64,000 nucleotides of DNA from Ureibacillus massiliensis 4400831 = CIP 108448 = CCUG 49529 (GCF_000772965.1 NZ_JPVQ01000004.1:62001-126000), one strand, 5' to 3'; positions 1 to 8,938 are shown, counted from the stretch's first letter. Translations and numbers: made by a program. Notes: generated by a model from the letters alone, not told the origin.

Positions 1-342
1 TTAACCAATGAGGATATTTATAAGGCAAATGATTGGTTTAAAAAGTATGGCGTCTGGACAGTCTTCTTCTGTCGTTTCATCCCGCTAATTCGAAGTTTAA
101 TTTCCCTTCCTGCCGGTATGTCCAATATGAACTTTTGGGTGTTTTTACTATTAACTACAATCGGAACGTTTATTTGGAATGTTATCTTGATTTACTTAGG
201 AACTCAGGTAGGGGAAAACTGGGATACTATTGTTGAATACATGGATACTTATTCAAATATTGCCTATGCTTTATTAGCAATATTATTTATACTGTTTGTG
301 ATTTGGATTATCCGTAGAAAATCAAAAAAAAATAAAAAGTAA
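1..342 (+). CDS. DedA family membrane protein (5' end outside window)
   Basis: The frame is open from base 1, so this is the C-terminal 113 residues of a longer gene; the ATG at 118 is internal. The visible part carries the DedA/SNARE-associated signature: F-x-R-F-I-P-x-I-R about residues 26-34 followed by the Pro-Ala-Gly-Met segment. It ends with two hydrophobic spans and a basic Lys/Arg-rich tail. DedA proteins are polytopic inner-membrane proteins; several bacterial members act in undecaprenyl-phosphate or phospholipid flipping and membrane potential upkeep. Which of these applies cannot be told from this fragment. Confidence 0.85.
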   Translation, partial: LTNEDIYKANDWFKKYGVWTVFFCRFIPLIRSLISLPAGMSNMNFWVFLLLTTIGTFIWNVILIYLGTQVGENWDTIVEYMDTYSNIAYALLAILFILFVIWIIRRKSKKNKK

Positions 343-372
343 GAAGGAGCCTATCAAACTCCTTCTTTTTTA
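341..372. terminator. Bidirectional intrinsic terminator
   Basis: AAGAAGGAG (341-349) pairs with CTCCTTCTT (359-367) and runs into T on the plus strand. It lies between the convergent DedA gene and the MFS gene and can serve both. Confidence 0.75.
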
Positions 373-1578
373 TGCAAGCTTTTCTACTTTATCTTTAGGT
401 AAAAGGAAAGCAACTATTAATATTAGCGGTAGGAACGATATAATTTTCATCGTCGTATCGATGCCGATGTTATCTAAAAGAAAACCGATGATTACACCAC
501 CAATTGCACCCATACCAAAAGCAAAACCAGTCGTTAAACCAGCCATCGTTCCAATTTTCGTTGGTACTAATTCTTGTGCATAGATGACCGTAACAGAGAA
601 GCTAATCATAATCAGAGTCCCTATAATAATCAAAACAACAGGAACTAGCCATAATGGCATGTAGGGAAGAATAAGACAAAATGGCATAGGCACAACTACT
701 GAAAGTAATATGACATTTTTACGTCCTATACGGTCTGAAAGAGATCCTCCGAAAAAGGTACCAACAACCCCGAAAGCCATAAAGATAAATATTAAGACTT
801 GTCCAAATTGTAAAGTTAGACCATAGTGATCCATTAAATAAAAGACGTAGAAGCTTGTTATATTTGTTGTATAAAAAGAGCGTGCAAAAATAATTATTAA
901 TAATAAAATAATTGCAAAACTAACTTGTTTTTTCGTTAACGGTGGTAAAGAGGAAATGAGTATTTTTTTCTTTTTCTGAGATGTTCTTTCTGCCTCTAAC
1001 TGTCGAATATACCATCGAGAAATTTTTAATAAAATGGCAATTCCGATAGCAGCTAACAATAAGACAATAGCAGCACCATGTTGACCTAAAGAATCTAAAA
1101 CAAATGCACTAATTAACGGAGCAAGTGCTTGTCCAGAATTTCCTCCGACCTGATAAATGGATTGAGATAATCCTCTTTTATTTCCTGCGGCCATAAATGA
1201 TACACGAGAACCTTCAGGATGGAATATGGCAGAACCAAATCCTAAAAAGACAACAGCAATAATAATCATCCAATATTGCCCAGATAAAACAAGCATAAGA
1301 ATTCCCACAAAGGCACTCATCATGCCAATAGGAAGTGCATAGGGCATCGGTTTTTTATCACTTACAAAACCAATAACAGGCTGCAGTGCAGATGAAACCA
1401 TGTTTAAAACAAAGGTAATAACCCCGAGCTGGGTAAATGATAATCCTAAATCCCTTTCAAAAATAGGGAACATTGCTGGTACAACAGATTGCATCGTATC
1501 GTTTATCAAATGGGCTACACCAATCGCTATCATAATAGGATAAATTGGATTGTTTTGAGTAGCTTGTTTCTCGCTCAT
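370..1578 (-). CDS. MFS transporter, fosmidomycin-resistance (Fsr) type
   Basis: About 402 residues with some 12 hydrophobic segments. The N-terminal half (AHLINDTMQSVVPAMFPIF, then a G-x-x-S-D-K loop) and the HPEGSR motif after TM4 match the Fsr/FsmR branch of the major facilitator superfamily, which exports small drugs and other compounds. The substrate here is unknown. I chose ATG 1578, because GAAGG lies about 9 bases upstream. The GTG at 1587 that would extend the frame sits on top of that ribosome binding site. It is a single gene, divergent from nothing and followed by a shared terminator. Confidence 0.8.
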   Translation of the reverse strand: MSEKQATQNNPIYPIMIAIGVAHLINDTMQSVVPAMFPIFERDLGLSFTQLGVITFVLNMVSSALQPVIGFVSDKKPMPYALPIGMMSAFVGILMLVLSGQYWMIIIAVVFLGFGSAIFHPEGSRVSFMAAGNKRGLSQSIYQVGGNSGQALAPLISAFVLDSLGQHGAAIVLLLAAIGIAILLKISRWYIRQLEAERTSQKKKKILISSLPPLTKKQVSFAIILLLIIIFARSFYTTNITSFYVFYLMDHYGLTLQFGQVLIFIFMAFGVVGTFFGGSLSDRIGRKNVILLSVVVPMPFCLILPYMPLWLVPVVLIIIGTLIMISFSVTVIYAQELVPTKIGTMAGLTTGFAFGMGAIGGVIIGFLLDNIGIDTTMKIISFLPLILIVAFLLPKDKVEKLA

Positions 1579-1659
1579 TAATCTCACACCTTCTCGTCAC
1601 TTGGATGATAGCTACTATTATAAACTTTTTCCTGTAAATTGGAAAAGTTTTGATTTTTG

Positions 1660-1692
1660 ATACAAAAAAAAGATGCTGTTGAGAACAGCATC
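1660..1692 (-). terminator. Intrinsic terminator of the ndh operon
   Basis: On the minus strand GGATGCTGTT and AACAGCATC form a tight hairpin followed by a run of eight T, directly after the NADH dehydrogenase stop codon. Confidence 0.85.
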
Positions 1693-1711
1693 CTATTTAA
1701 GAATAGTAAGA

Positions 1712-2896
1712 TTAATATGCTAAGCCGTATAGAGCTTTAATGTGTGATAAATAACGAACATGACTTGCTTCTTTCATTAATGAAGCAGGAAGTCCCTTTA
1801 ATGGAATGTTGTTTTTACCAACTGTTGCAACACCATCTTTACGACCAAGACTTGCTAGAGTACCAGAGTTGATCGGTGCAAATTCTTTCAGTTTTTGACC
1901 TCTAATAGATGCGAAAATATTGTATCCACAGAATTCACCCATTTGCCATGCCATTTGAGCAGTTGGTGGATATAATGGACGACCGCCACCTTCTGGAAGG
2001 ATAACAGAAGCATCACCAACAACATAAACATCAGGATGAGAAACAGATTGTAAATAGTGGTTTACAATTGCTTTTCCGCGGTCACATTCTAGACCAGATT
2101 CTTGTACAAATGGAAGGGCAGCAACGCCTCCAGTCCATACGAATGTGTTTGCAGTAATTGTTGAACCATCTTTTAATGAAATCACGTTACCCTCAACACC
2201 TGTAACAGGAAGACCTGTTAAGAATTCAACACCACGAGCAGATAATGATTTAGTAGCGCGCTCGATTAAATCATCTGGTAATACAGGAAGGATTTTTGGA
2301 CCAGCTTCAACAAGTTTAATTTGAATATCAGCAGTATCAACACCGTGTTTTTCCGCAATTTTTGGAAGGTTATCAACGATTTCACCAACAAGCTCAACAC
2401 CTGTTAAACCGCCGCCACCAATAACGATTGTTCCGTCTGCTTGATCTTTTGATTTTGCAAATTTTTCGATATGACTTTCGATATGACTATAAATTCTGTT
2501 AGCATCGTCAACAGATTTTAATACCATACTGTTTTCTTCTAAGCCTGGAATACCAAAGTATCCTGTTTGACTTCCAAGTGCAACAACAAGTGTATCGTAT
2601 TCAATAACTGAACCATTTGCAAAGTGTACTTCTTTGTTTGCAACAGAGAAAGACTTTACTTCTTGAACTAAAACGTTAATATCTTTTCCTTTGAATAGCT
2701 TTTCAAGAGGGAAAGAAATTGCTTTCTCCGCAATTGTTCCACCTGCAAGACGATGTAATTCAGTAATAAGCTGATGAGTTGGATATTTATTTACAACAGT
2801 AATTTTCGCTTCATCTTTACTTAAGTATTTACGTAATGTTTGAGCAGTTAATAGACCGCCATAACCAGCACCTAAGATGACGATTTCTTTTGACAT
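1712..2896 (-). CDS. ndh: Type II NADH dehydrogenase (NDH-2)
   Basis: 394 residues. It has an N-terminal FAD-binding Rossmann motif (G-A-G-Y-G-G-L, residues 9-15) and a second nucleotide-binding motif (G-G-G-G-L-T-G-V-E) near residue 160. The conserved GDAS segment is near residue 295, followed by PPTAQMAWQMGE. It oxidises NADH and passes electrons to menaquinone at the inner face of the membrane without pumping protons. A GGAGG site precedes the ATG. It is the second gene of a yjlC-ndh operon as in B. subtilis, where the operon is under Rex control; a Rex-like site lies upstream of yjlC here. Confidence 0.92.
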   Translation of the reverse strand: MSKEIVILGAGYGGLLTAQTLRKYLSKDEAKITVVNKYPTHQLITELHRLAGGTIAEKAISFPLEKLFKGKDINVLVQEVKSFSVANKEVHFANGSVIEYDTLVVALGSQTGYFGIPGLEENSMVLKSVDDANRIYSHIESHIEKFAKSKDQADGTIVIGGGGLTGVELVGEIVDNLPKIAEKHGVDTADIQIKLVEAGPKILPVLPDDLIERATKSLSARGVEFLTGLPVTGVEGNVISLKDGSTITANTFVWTGGVAALPFVQESGLECDRGKAIVNHYLQSVSHPDVYVVGDASVILPEGGGRPLYPPTAQMAWQMGEFCGYNIFASIRGQKLKEFAPINSGTLASLGRKDGVATVGKNNIPLKGLPASLMKEASHVRYLSHIKALYGLAY

Positions 2897-2944
2897 TATT
2901 TATCCTCCGTCCTTGAATTAATAATTTATCTAAACGAGCATTAT

Positions 2945-3364
2945 TTATTGATTTTTACGTTCTGCAGAAACTTCTACGAAAGCATTAACAAAACGTAATA
3001 CTTTTTGTACTTCTGGATCTTTTAATAGTTTTAACATGCCGAATAATCCTATTGATTCATTTGAAACCTCAGCACGATCTTTTGCTTCGATAGCTGTTAC
3101 TGCTACATTTTTAACAGCGCTAATAACAGGTTCTGTAACTTCTTTAATACTATTTACAGTATCACTTTTTAATACTTCATCGGTTGAAACCAATTGAGCA
3201 AAGTCATATGCTTTTGTTAAAAGAGTAACAACTTCAGTCAATTTAGGTAGCTGCTCCACTAATGTTGTAAGCGACTGTTGAACTTCAGGTTTTAATAATT
3301 GATCAAGTAAATCTTGTGGGCTTGCAGTTGTGCTTTGAGCTTGATTCACCAATTCTTCTGACAT
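2945..3364 (-). CDS. yjlC: DUF1641 family protein YjlC
   Basis: 139 residues, largely helical and hydrophilic, with the DUF1641 core (LLKDPEVQKVLRFVNAF) near the C terminus. It lies 48 bases upstream of ndh on the same strand, the same pairing as B. subtilis yjlC-ndh. The molecular role is unknown; DUF1641 proteins often travel with redox enzymes, which suggests a link to NDH-2. ATG 3364 is preferred over the in-frame TTG at 3370, because AAAGGAG lies 8 bases before the ATG but only 2 before the TTG. Confidence 0.85.
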   Translation of the reverse strand: MSEELVNQAQSTTASPQDLLDQLLKPEVQQSLTTLVEQLPKLTEVVTLLTKAYDFAQLVSTDEVLKSDTVNSIKEVTEPVISAVKNVAVTAIEAKDRAEVSNESIGLFGMLKLLKDPEVQKVLRFVNAFVEVSAERKNQ

Positions 3365-3370
3365 TTCCAA

Positions 3371-3760
3371 TTCTCCTTTACATTTTGCTTTTTTACCTTT
3401 TTACAAATCTAGATTAGAAAGTTTGAAAATACATTCACAAATAGTCACACAAACGAAAAAATCCAACTAGACCCTATAAATTAAAAACATTTGTTTACCA
3501 ATATCATCATAATATAAATATTTATTAAATCAATCTGATAGTAGGAAAATGTAACAATAGAAACTTACTCATTAGCCTATGTAAAAATAAATGAGCGTTT
3601 TTATTACAAAAATGTTGAGAATTTCTGAATTTTGTGTGCCATATAATGAAATTATACGACTTATTTCTATTAATTTCTAATAAATATTTATTGAATTTAA
3701 CTAATAAATGATAATATCTCACTAATTGATAATTTAGACCCTTAAATAGTACAAGCGAAA
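3371..3760. other. AT-rich intergenic region
   Basis: 390 bases between yjlC and bpsB. Besides the yjlC ribosome binding site and Rex-like site, I see only AT-rich DNA, including a perfect 14-bp palindrome AATAAATATTTATT at 3679-3692. The 65-codon open frame on the minus strand (3525-3722) has no ribosome binding site and no protein-like composition. No clear terminator for bpsB was found. Confidence 0.5.
3423..3440 (-). promoter_or_regulatory. Candidate Rex operator upstream of yjlC-ndh
   Basis: On the minus strand the sequence TTGTGAATGTATTTTCAA matches the Rex palindrome TTGTGAA-N4-TTCACAA at 12 of 14 defined positions. It sits about 60 bases before the yjlC start. Rex is an NADH/NAD+-sensing repressor known to control ndh in Firmicutes. 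Motif match and context are good; binding is inferred. Confidence 0.6.
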
Positions 3761-4315
3761 CTAATTAATATCTTGATGTTGGAAACCTCGTTTAAACTGT
3801 TCTGAATAATTTGTAGCTTCTATTAATGCTCTTTCTTCGGTTGGGATTCTTACAGAAAGCATAAGAAAATTTAGTAAAGTAAACAAAATTGCAGTAAAGT
3901 AAGCATTAAACATTAACGGTAGTACTAAAATTTCAGAACAAACCACTAAATAATTTGGGTGACGCATGAAAAGGTAAGGACCTTTTTTGACAATATTAGC
4001 TCCAGGCAAAATAATAATTTTAGTATTCCAAAATATTCCTAAAGACATCAAACACCATATTCGCATCAATTGAACAAAGATAAATAATGTAAATAAATAA
4101 GGGAAAATCAAAGAAATTTCTTTATCAAATAAAACAACTTCGATTATTAGACTTAGAAAAAATGATACATGCAGAGCAATCATATAAGGATAATGAGAAG
4201 AACCCGCCTCAAACGCACCTTTGGAAAGCATGATTCTTTCATTTTTCCTTGCTACCATTAATTCAATTAGCCTCTGTAAAATGACAATGGTTAAAATAAT
4301 ACTAAATAGAATCAA
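3761..4315 (-). CDS. bpsB: Isoprenylcysteine carboxyl methyltransferase-like pyrone O-methyltransferase BpsB
   Basis: About 184 residues with four to five hydrophobic segments. The C-terminal ICMT-type motif runs G-P-Y-x-x-x-R-H-P-N-Y (about residues 115-130) and ends at a conserved Glu-Glu-Arg. In B. subtilis the homologous YpbQ/BpsB methylates alkylpyrones made by BpsA. I prefer the TTG at 4315, because GGAGG lies 8 bases upstream and the TTG overlaps the bpsA stop as TTGA. The ATG at 4330 has no ribosome binding site before it. Expression is therefore probably coupled to bpsA. Confidence 0.85.
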   Translation of the reverse strand: MILFSIILTIVILQRLIELMVARKNERIMLSKGAFEAGSSHYPYMIALHVSFFLSLIIEVVLFDKEISLIFPYLFTLFIFVQLMRIWCLMSLGIFWNTKIIILPGANIVKKGPYLFMRHPNYLVVCSEILVLPLMFNAYFTAILFTLLNFLMLSVRIPTEERALIEATNYSEQFKRGFQHQDIN

Positions 4316-5400
4316 TTTGAATTCCTCCATTGAAGTAAAACTGCTTCACCGCTGAACCCAGGTCCAAGTGCAACCATTAATCCATAATCGTTTTGTGCCC
4401 TATTGTTTAACATGAATTGCTCGAGTACATATAAAACTGTTGGAGAGGACATATTTCCATGTTGTTTTAATACATTACGAGATATTTCCGTATGGTGCTC
4501 TGTTAAATTTAATGTACTTTCATATGCTTTCAGAACCTTCTTGCCACCAGGATGAGCAATAAAATGGGCTAATTGATTATAGGGGATATCATTTTCCTTT
4601 AAAAAATCATGAATAAACGGTCCAAGCCATTTTTCGATAATTGAAGGAATGTCCTTAGAAAAAATGACATGTAATCCATCGTCTTTAAAATCCCAACCCA
4701 TAACATCTAACGAATTTGGCATCCATTTTGAAGCGGTATTTATAATATAAGGAATAGATTTATTGGTAGGTAAGTTTACTTCATCACCGCATACAAGTGC
4801 ACAAGCAACGCCATCTGAGAATAATGACGTACCGACTAAATTGCTTTTAGAATAATCGTTCTTTTGAAATGTTAAGCTACACAATTCTACGCAAACCACA
4901 AGAGCTTTTTTAGTAGGGTGGGCGAGACAATAGTCGAAAGCTCTACTAATACCAGCAGCTCCTCCCGCGCATCCTAATCCCCAGATAGGAATTCTTTTTA
5001 TACGATCGGAAAATTTTAAATGATTCATAACGCGAGCATCGATACTTGGCGTTGAAATTCCAGAACTGCTTACAAAGAAAAATGCATCGATTTCTGAAGG
5101 GTCTATAGGTGTCTCAAAAAACTTTAAATTATTGAGACATTTTTTAATAACATCAACGGTATAAATTGTTGCCAATTCGATATATAAATCGTTGCGTTCT
5201 TCAAATGTATGTTCATTTTTGTACCATTCCATCGGTACACAAAATTGACGTCTCTCTATATCTCCGTTTTTAAATACTTTTAGTAATCGATCAAGATTAT
5301 TGTATTTATGTTGAAATAGTTCTTTTATTAATTGTTCAACATTTGATTGCTCAATTGTATAGGGAGGCTCGTATGTACTTACGGAAGCAATTTTTGGCAT
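4312..5400 (-). CDS. bpsA: Type III polyketide synthase (alkylpyrone synthase) BpsA
   Basis: 362 residues, the normal size for chalcone/stilbene synthase-family enzymes. The catalytic triad is visible: Cys in G-L-G-C-A-G-G-A-A-G (about residue 145), His in F-I-A-H-P-G-G-K, and Asn in G-N-M-S-S-P-T. Such enzymes condense a long-chain acyl-CoA with malonyl-CoA to give triketide pyrones. The bpsAB arrangement with overlapping genes matches B. subtilis. ATG 5400 is preferred over TTG 5409, because AAAGGGG lies 10 bases before the ATG and only 1 base before the TTG. Confidence 0.9.
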   Translation of the reverse strand: MPKIASVSTYEPPYTIEQSNVEQLIKELFQHKYNNLDRLLKVFKNGDIERRQFCVPMEWYKNEHTFEERNDLYIELATIYTVDVIKKCLNNLKFFETPIDPSEIDAFFFVSSSGISTPSIDARVMNHLKFSDRIKRIPIWGLGCAGGAAGISRAFDYCLAHPTKKALVVCVELCSLTFQKNDYSKSNLVGTSLFSDGVACALVCGDEVNLPTNKSIPYIINTASKWMPNSLDVMGWDFKDDGLHVIFSKDIPSIIEKWLGPFIHDFLKENDIPYNQLAHFIAHPGGKKVLKAYESTLNLTEHHTEISRNVLKQHGNMSSPTVLYVLEQFMLNNRAQNDYGLMVALGPGFSGEAVLLQWRNSN

Positions 5401-5409
5401 AAAAAACAA

Positions 5410-5709
5410 TCCCCTTTTTATTGCATAGTTTCCCCGTGAACTAAATGAAATATGCAGAAATGGAATTAGACCGCCTGAATGTTATATCAATATATCAATG
5501 ATTTTCTTTATATCACTATAGTAAAAATATTTTTATTGACAAAAAAGTGTAATGAAACAAGGTTTTCACTGTATTAATAGGGAAAATTTAAAATTACAAA
5601 AGAATGCAAATAAAATAAAATATGGATATTGTGTGACGAAGAAATTAAGAATATAATAATATTGTACTTTTGGAAATAAAAGTATATTAAAACAGGGGGT
5701 GTTTTTATA
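5410..5709. other. Divergent intergenic region between bpsA and the CuA lipoprotein gene
   Basis: 300 bases of AT-rich DNA separating divergent transcripts. It holds the plus-strand promoter listed at 5629-5657. I could not place a convincing minus-strand promoter for bpsA. The minus-strand open frame at 5574-5924 runs against the lipoprotein gene and is a shadow. Confidence 0.5.
5629..5657 (+). promoter_or_regulatory. SigA-type promoter for the CuA lipoprotein operon
   Basis: TTGTGT (5629-5634), 17-base spacer, perfect TATAAT (5652-5657), about 50 bases before the lipoprotein start. A GGGGGTG ribosome binding site follows. Confidence 0.6.
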
Positions 5710-6522
5710 ATGAAGAGAAGACTAACAATTATTGCGTCGTTATTTGCAGCGATGATGGTAATGGCTGCTTGTAACGGAGATGACAGTGAAGCAACAACGG
5801 AGGAACAAACTGAGCAAACAGCTGAATCTTCCATCATTATTTCTGGTGATGTTGTTTCAGAGCAATTAGGTTGTGTACTAAACAGTCGTTTTACAGCGGG
5901 GGATAAAATTGTATTTCGTAACAATGTTGTTGACGGTATTTCAGGGGAGCAAGTAACGGATGCAAAAGTACAACTTCATTTATCAACAGGGGAAGTTCTC
6001 GATATGGCATATGGGCAACATGGCGATGATATGTTCTGGGTAGTCGCATATCCAGTAACAGCTGATACGCCAACTGGCCAACTTGATTATAAAGTGACAG
6101 CTGAATTTAATGGTAAAACAGCTGAGTGGACACCGTTCAATGTAGCACCTTCAAAATTACAAATCGTGTCTGAAACAGTTGCTACTTCTGGACCAGGACC
6201 AGAGGAACCAGCCGAGGAAGAGGTTGACTTATCAACTGTAGAAACAAATCAAAATGTACAAATAGTAGGAAAAAACTTTGAGTTAAACGGTCCAAATGGT
6301 GAAAAAACATTTTATGTGAAAGCAGGGCAAGAAGTAACACTTTCATTAAAAAATGAGGAAGGATTCCATGGCCTTGCAATTGCAGACCTTGACGTCCAAT
6401 TGGATCAAGAAGGTGAAGTTAAGTTCACACCTGAAACACCAGGTGAATATGAGATTGCTTGTAGTGTATTCTGTGGTGCTGGACATGGAGATATGACAGC
6501 GAAATTAGTAGTAGTAGAATGA
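5710..6522 (+). CDS. Secreted lipoprotein with a CuA-type cupredoxin domain
   Basis: 270 residues. The signal peptide ends at a lipobox with Cys21. An Ig-like beta domain (about 45-155) precedes a cupredoxin domain (about 185-270). The C terminus carries the CuA ligand set of cytochrome oxidase subunit II: His220, Cys251, Cys255, His259 and Met262 (C-S-V-F-C-G-A-G-H-G-D-M). The residue that donates a backbone carbonyl in COX2 (Glu) is Val here. The protein lacks the COX2 membrane hairpin and is not near any oxidase gene. It forms a two-gene unit with the next lipoprotein 18 bases downstream. A role as an outer-surface electron or copper carrier is inference. Confidence 0.8.
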   Translation: MKRRLTIIASLFAAMMVMAACNGDDSEATTEEQTEQTAESSIIISGDVVSEQLGCVLNSRFTAGDKIVFRNNVVDGISGEQVTDAKVQLHLSTGEVLDMAYGQHGDDMFWVVAYPVTADTPTGQLDYKVTAEFNGKTAEWTPFNVAPSKLQIVSETVATSGPGPEEPAEEEVDLSTVETNQNVQIVGKNFELNGPNGEKTFYVKAGQEVTLSLKNEEGFHGLAIADLDVQLDQEGEVKFTPETPGEYEIACSVFCGAGHGDMTAKLVVVE

Positions 6523-6540
6523 TAGAACGGGTGAAATTGA

Positions 6541-8034
6541 ATGAAATTCCCATACTATAAAACGTGGCTACTTATGTTTAGTTTGGCAAGCTTGCTAGTT
6601 TTAGCTGCCTGCTCAGATGAAAAAAACGAAACAACAACAGAATCAGAAAATATAACTCAAAGTACAGAAACACTAGAATTGTTAAAAAATAATATTAAAC
6701 TTTCAGCAGAACGCGGTTTTGTTCGTGATGAAATCCAATTTGAAGTTACAGAATTACAACCGAATAAAGAAGCTGAATTAACGTGGAATTCTATCGATGG
6801 TAGCTGGATTGTTGAAGATTTATATTCAGTTGTAGGTCCAGAGTTTATAGAAAAAGAGATTGTACTAACGTCCGGAAAATCTGATGCTAATGGAAATTGG
6901 TCAGGATCATTTATCATACCAGAAGGTTTTGGTGGCGATTTTACCATTTGGGTAAAGCAAGAGGGTAAAAAGGTTGGTCAGGTAGGCTATACAGTGGATC
7001 CATCATTTGTTATGGAACCAACTAGCGGACCAGTTGGAACAGAGATCACCATTAAAATGGAGGGTCTTGGCTGGAGTACGTATATGCGAAACTGGCAGCT
7101 AACCTATGATAATAAATATACGGGCTTAATAACGGGTATTTCCACAAATGGTACAGCTGAAGCAAAAATTCGAGCAGCCGGACAGCCAGGAAAACACGCA
7201 ATTCGCCTACGTACTGGTTATTTAGGTATGCAGTATATTAATTATTTACAATCCCCATATCCTGATAAACCAGCACCGGATTTTATGTTTGAAGTAACTG
7301 AAGGAGTAGCAGACACAATCGAAAATCATGTCGAGGAAACGCCCGTGGCTGCAGATGGTGGAGTGGTTATGCCTAAACTTCAAAATAAAGAGGGAGTGGC
7401 TGTGGATTTAAGTACTACGGAAGGTGTAGTCGGTTCACCTGTTACATTGACTGCTTCGGGTTTACCAGCAGAAAAGACTGTGGAGTTAATTTTCAACACA
7501 ATGCGCGGTAGCCGTGTAAGTGGAAATGGTTTTGGAGAGGAAACAACGTCACTTGGCTCAGCCCAAATTGATGTGGAAGGGAATTTAACATATGACTTTG
7601 CTGTCCCAGATGATTTAGGGGGAATTCCTCATAGAATCGATTTAGTAGTCGATGGTGAAGTATATGGTCAAACTTACTTACGTATTTTACCTTCAATAGT
7701 GAGTATGGAGCCGAAATCTGGGCCAGTCGGTACTTCGATTACGATTACCATTAAAGGTGGTGGTTGGACCGAGTTCGATAATGCCTATTATTTAACATAT
7801 GACAATGCTTATACAGGTTATCTATGTGCCTTTAATAGTGCGGGAGATCTTACATTTGACGTGATAGCAACTGGGGAGCCAGGTTATCATTTAATCGATT
7901 TATATCCAGGTGTTTATAAACAGGAAATAAAAGATACAGATATGACGTTAATTCCACAGTTAACTTATTCAACAGATCATCCAGGGTCAGCAATGCCAGC
8001 AATTCGTATGGCATTTGAGGTGACGGAGGAATAA
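6541..8034 (+). CDS. Lipoprotein with duplicated Ig/IPT-like domains
   Basis: 497 residues with a lipobox Cys24 (V-L-A-A-C). The mature part is an internal duplication of roughly 210 residues. Each copy has a beta-rich domain, then a segment beginning MEPxSGPVGTxITI and ending G-x-G-W. An LTYDNxYTG motif follows, then G-x-P-G-x-H, and each copy closes with FEVTE (copies about 50-265 and 285-497). The MEPxSGPVGT start resembles IPT/TIG immunoglobulin-like domains. I do not recognise a named family. It is cotranscribed with the CuA lipoprotein, so the two probably work together outside the membrane. Confidence 0.75.
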   Translation: MKFPYYKTWLLMFSLASLLVLAACSDEKNETTTESENITQSTETLELLKNNIKLSAERGFVRDEIQFEVTELQPNKEAELTWNSIDGSWIVEDLYSVVGPEFIEKEIVLTSGKSDANGNWSGSFIIPEGFGGDFTIWVKQEGKKVGQVGYTVDPSFVMEPTSGPVGTEITIKMEGLGWSTYMRNWQLTYDNKYTGLITGISTNGTAEAKIRAAGQPGKHAIRLRTGYLGMQYINYLQSPYPDKPAPDFMFEVTEGVADTIENHVEETPVAADGGVVMPKLQNKEGVAVDLSTTEGVVGSPVTLTASGLPAEKTVELIFNTMRGSRVSGNGFGEETTSLGSAQIDVEGNLTYDFAVPDDLGGIPHRIDLVVDGEVYGQTYLRILPSIVSMEPKSGPVGTSITITIKGGGWTEFDNAYYLTYDNAYTGYLCAFNSAGDLTFDVIATGEPGYHLIDLYPGVYKQEIKDTDMTLIPQLTYSTDHPGSAMPAIRMAFEVTEE

Positions 8035-8037
8035 TAT

Positions 8038-8083
8038 AAAAAGCTGTTCTGAAAGTGTTGATCCGACCCAGAACAGCTTTTTG
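8038..8083 (+). terminator. Intrinsic terminator after the lipoprotein pair
   Basis: AAAAGCTGTTCTG and CAGAACAGCTTTTT form a 12-13 bp stem closed by a 17-base loop, directly after the second lipoprotein gene. Confidence 0.85.
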
Positions 8084-8143
8084 CTATTTCACATTAGCTT
8101 ATTTAATAGAAATACTTTTTTTACTCGTTGTAAAATATCCCTT

Positions 8144-8809
8144 TTATTTATCTGTACTTGTATTATTTAGCTTAAACGTTTTTAAAAGTAATTCTAGGTA
8201 ATGTAAAAAATAATCAATACAGTCTTTTACAAGCTCTGAAGATGTATGGAAATCTTCTGTATTGTGATAGTAAAGATAATCGTTTTTTAATACTTCAAGC
8301 AACTTTTTGGAAAAAAGATGCATATTTGTAGCGTGAAATTGCTCAAGACACGCATTTAAATTGGAGAAGAGTATAACATCCTCAGCTTCGGGATGTTCAA
8401 TTATCGCGATTTCCTTAATTAACACTTCAAGCGCTTTAATGTACCCAAAAAATGCGATATCTTCGTGATCTAACAATTCAGCATTAATCGATTGCATATA
8501 TAAATTTTGAAACTTTTTAGATGTATTTTTTACAAGTGCATTTTCATTGAAACTATATTTTGGGATAGACATAATAAACTTTTCTTTCGAATGATCGCGC
8601 AAATCGTTCAAAATAAAATAATCTCTTTTACAAGAGGGACATGTTAAAGATAATGCATATACTTTATACGTATTGTTTTCAAAATAATACGTATTTTGAA
8701 CAGTTGGATGAATATCTAAATTACAATGAGGACATTTGTTTAAGATTATGTATTCCTGATTGTCGAATTCGTATTGAGTTTTCATCAATTTCTTTTCATT
8801 ATTTTGCAT
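8144..8809 (-). CDS. Hypothetical zinc-ribbon protein
   Basis: 221 residues. Two C-x-x-C pairs (Cys26/29 and Cys57/60) near the N terminus look like a zinc ribbon. The rest (about 85-221) is predicted helical and Leu/His-rich, with a segment (GYIKALEVLIKEIAI) that recalls DUF4145-type proteins. I do not recognise it firmly. AAAGGAG lies 12 bases before the ATG, a slightly long spacing. No operon partner; flanked by a lipoprotein terminator and a MerR gene. Confidence 0.6.
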   Translation of the reverse strand: MQNNEKKLMKTQYEFDNQEYIILNKCPHCNLDIHPTVQNTYYFENNTYKVYALSLTCPSCKRDYFILNDLRDHSKEKFIMSIPKYSFNENALVKNTSKKFQNLYMQSINAELLDHEDIAFFGYIKALEVLIKEIAIIEHPEAEDVILFSNLNACLEQFHATNMHLFSKKLLEVLKNDYLYYHNTEDFHTSSELVKDCIDYFLHYLELLLKTFKLNNTSTDK

Positions 8810-8938
8810 TGTTGAAGGTTTCTCCTTTATAAAGACCTATAATTGATGGTGAATTTAACGACTCAGGTAATTTCACTTTTATGTTTTCCAATATACAAAA
8901 AATCATTCGAGCAGTAAGTGGAATAATATAATGGATAC

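Noticed and set aside
3525-3722. 65-codon minus-strand gene in the yjlC/bpsB gap
   Set aside because: No ribosome binding site and composition typical of AT-rich noise.
5574-5924. 116-codon minus-strand gene
   Set aside because: Overlaps the start of the CuA lipoprotein gene and its promoter; reads as a shadow frame.
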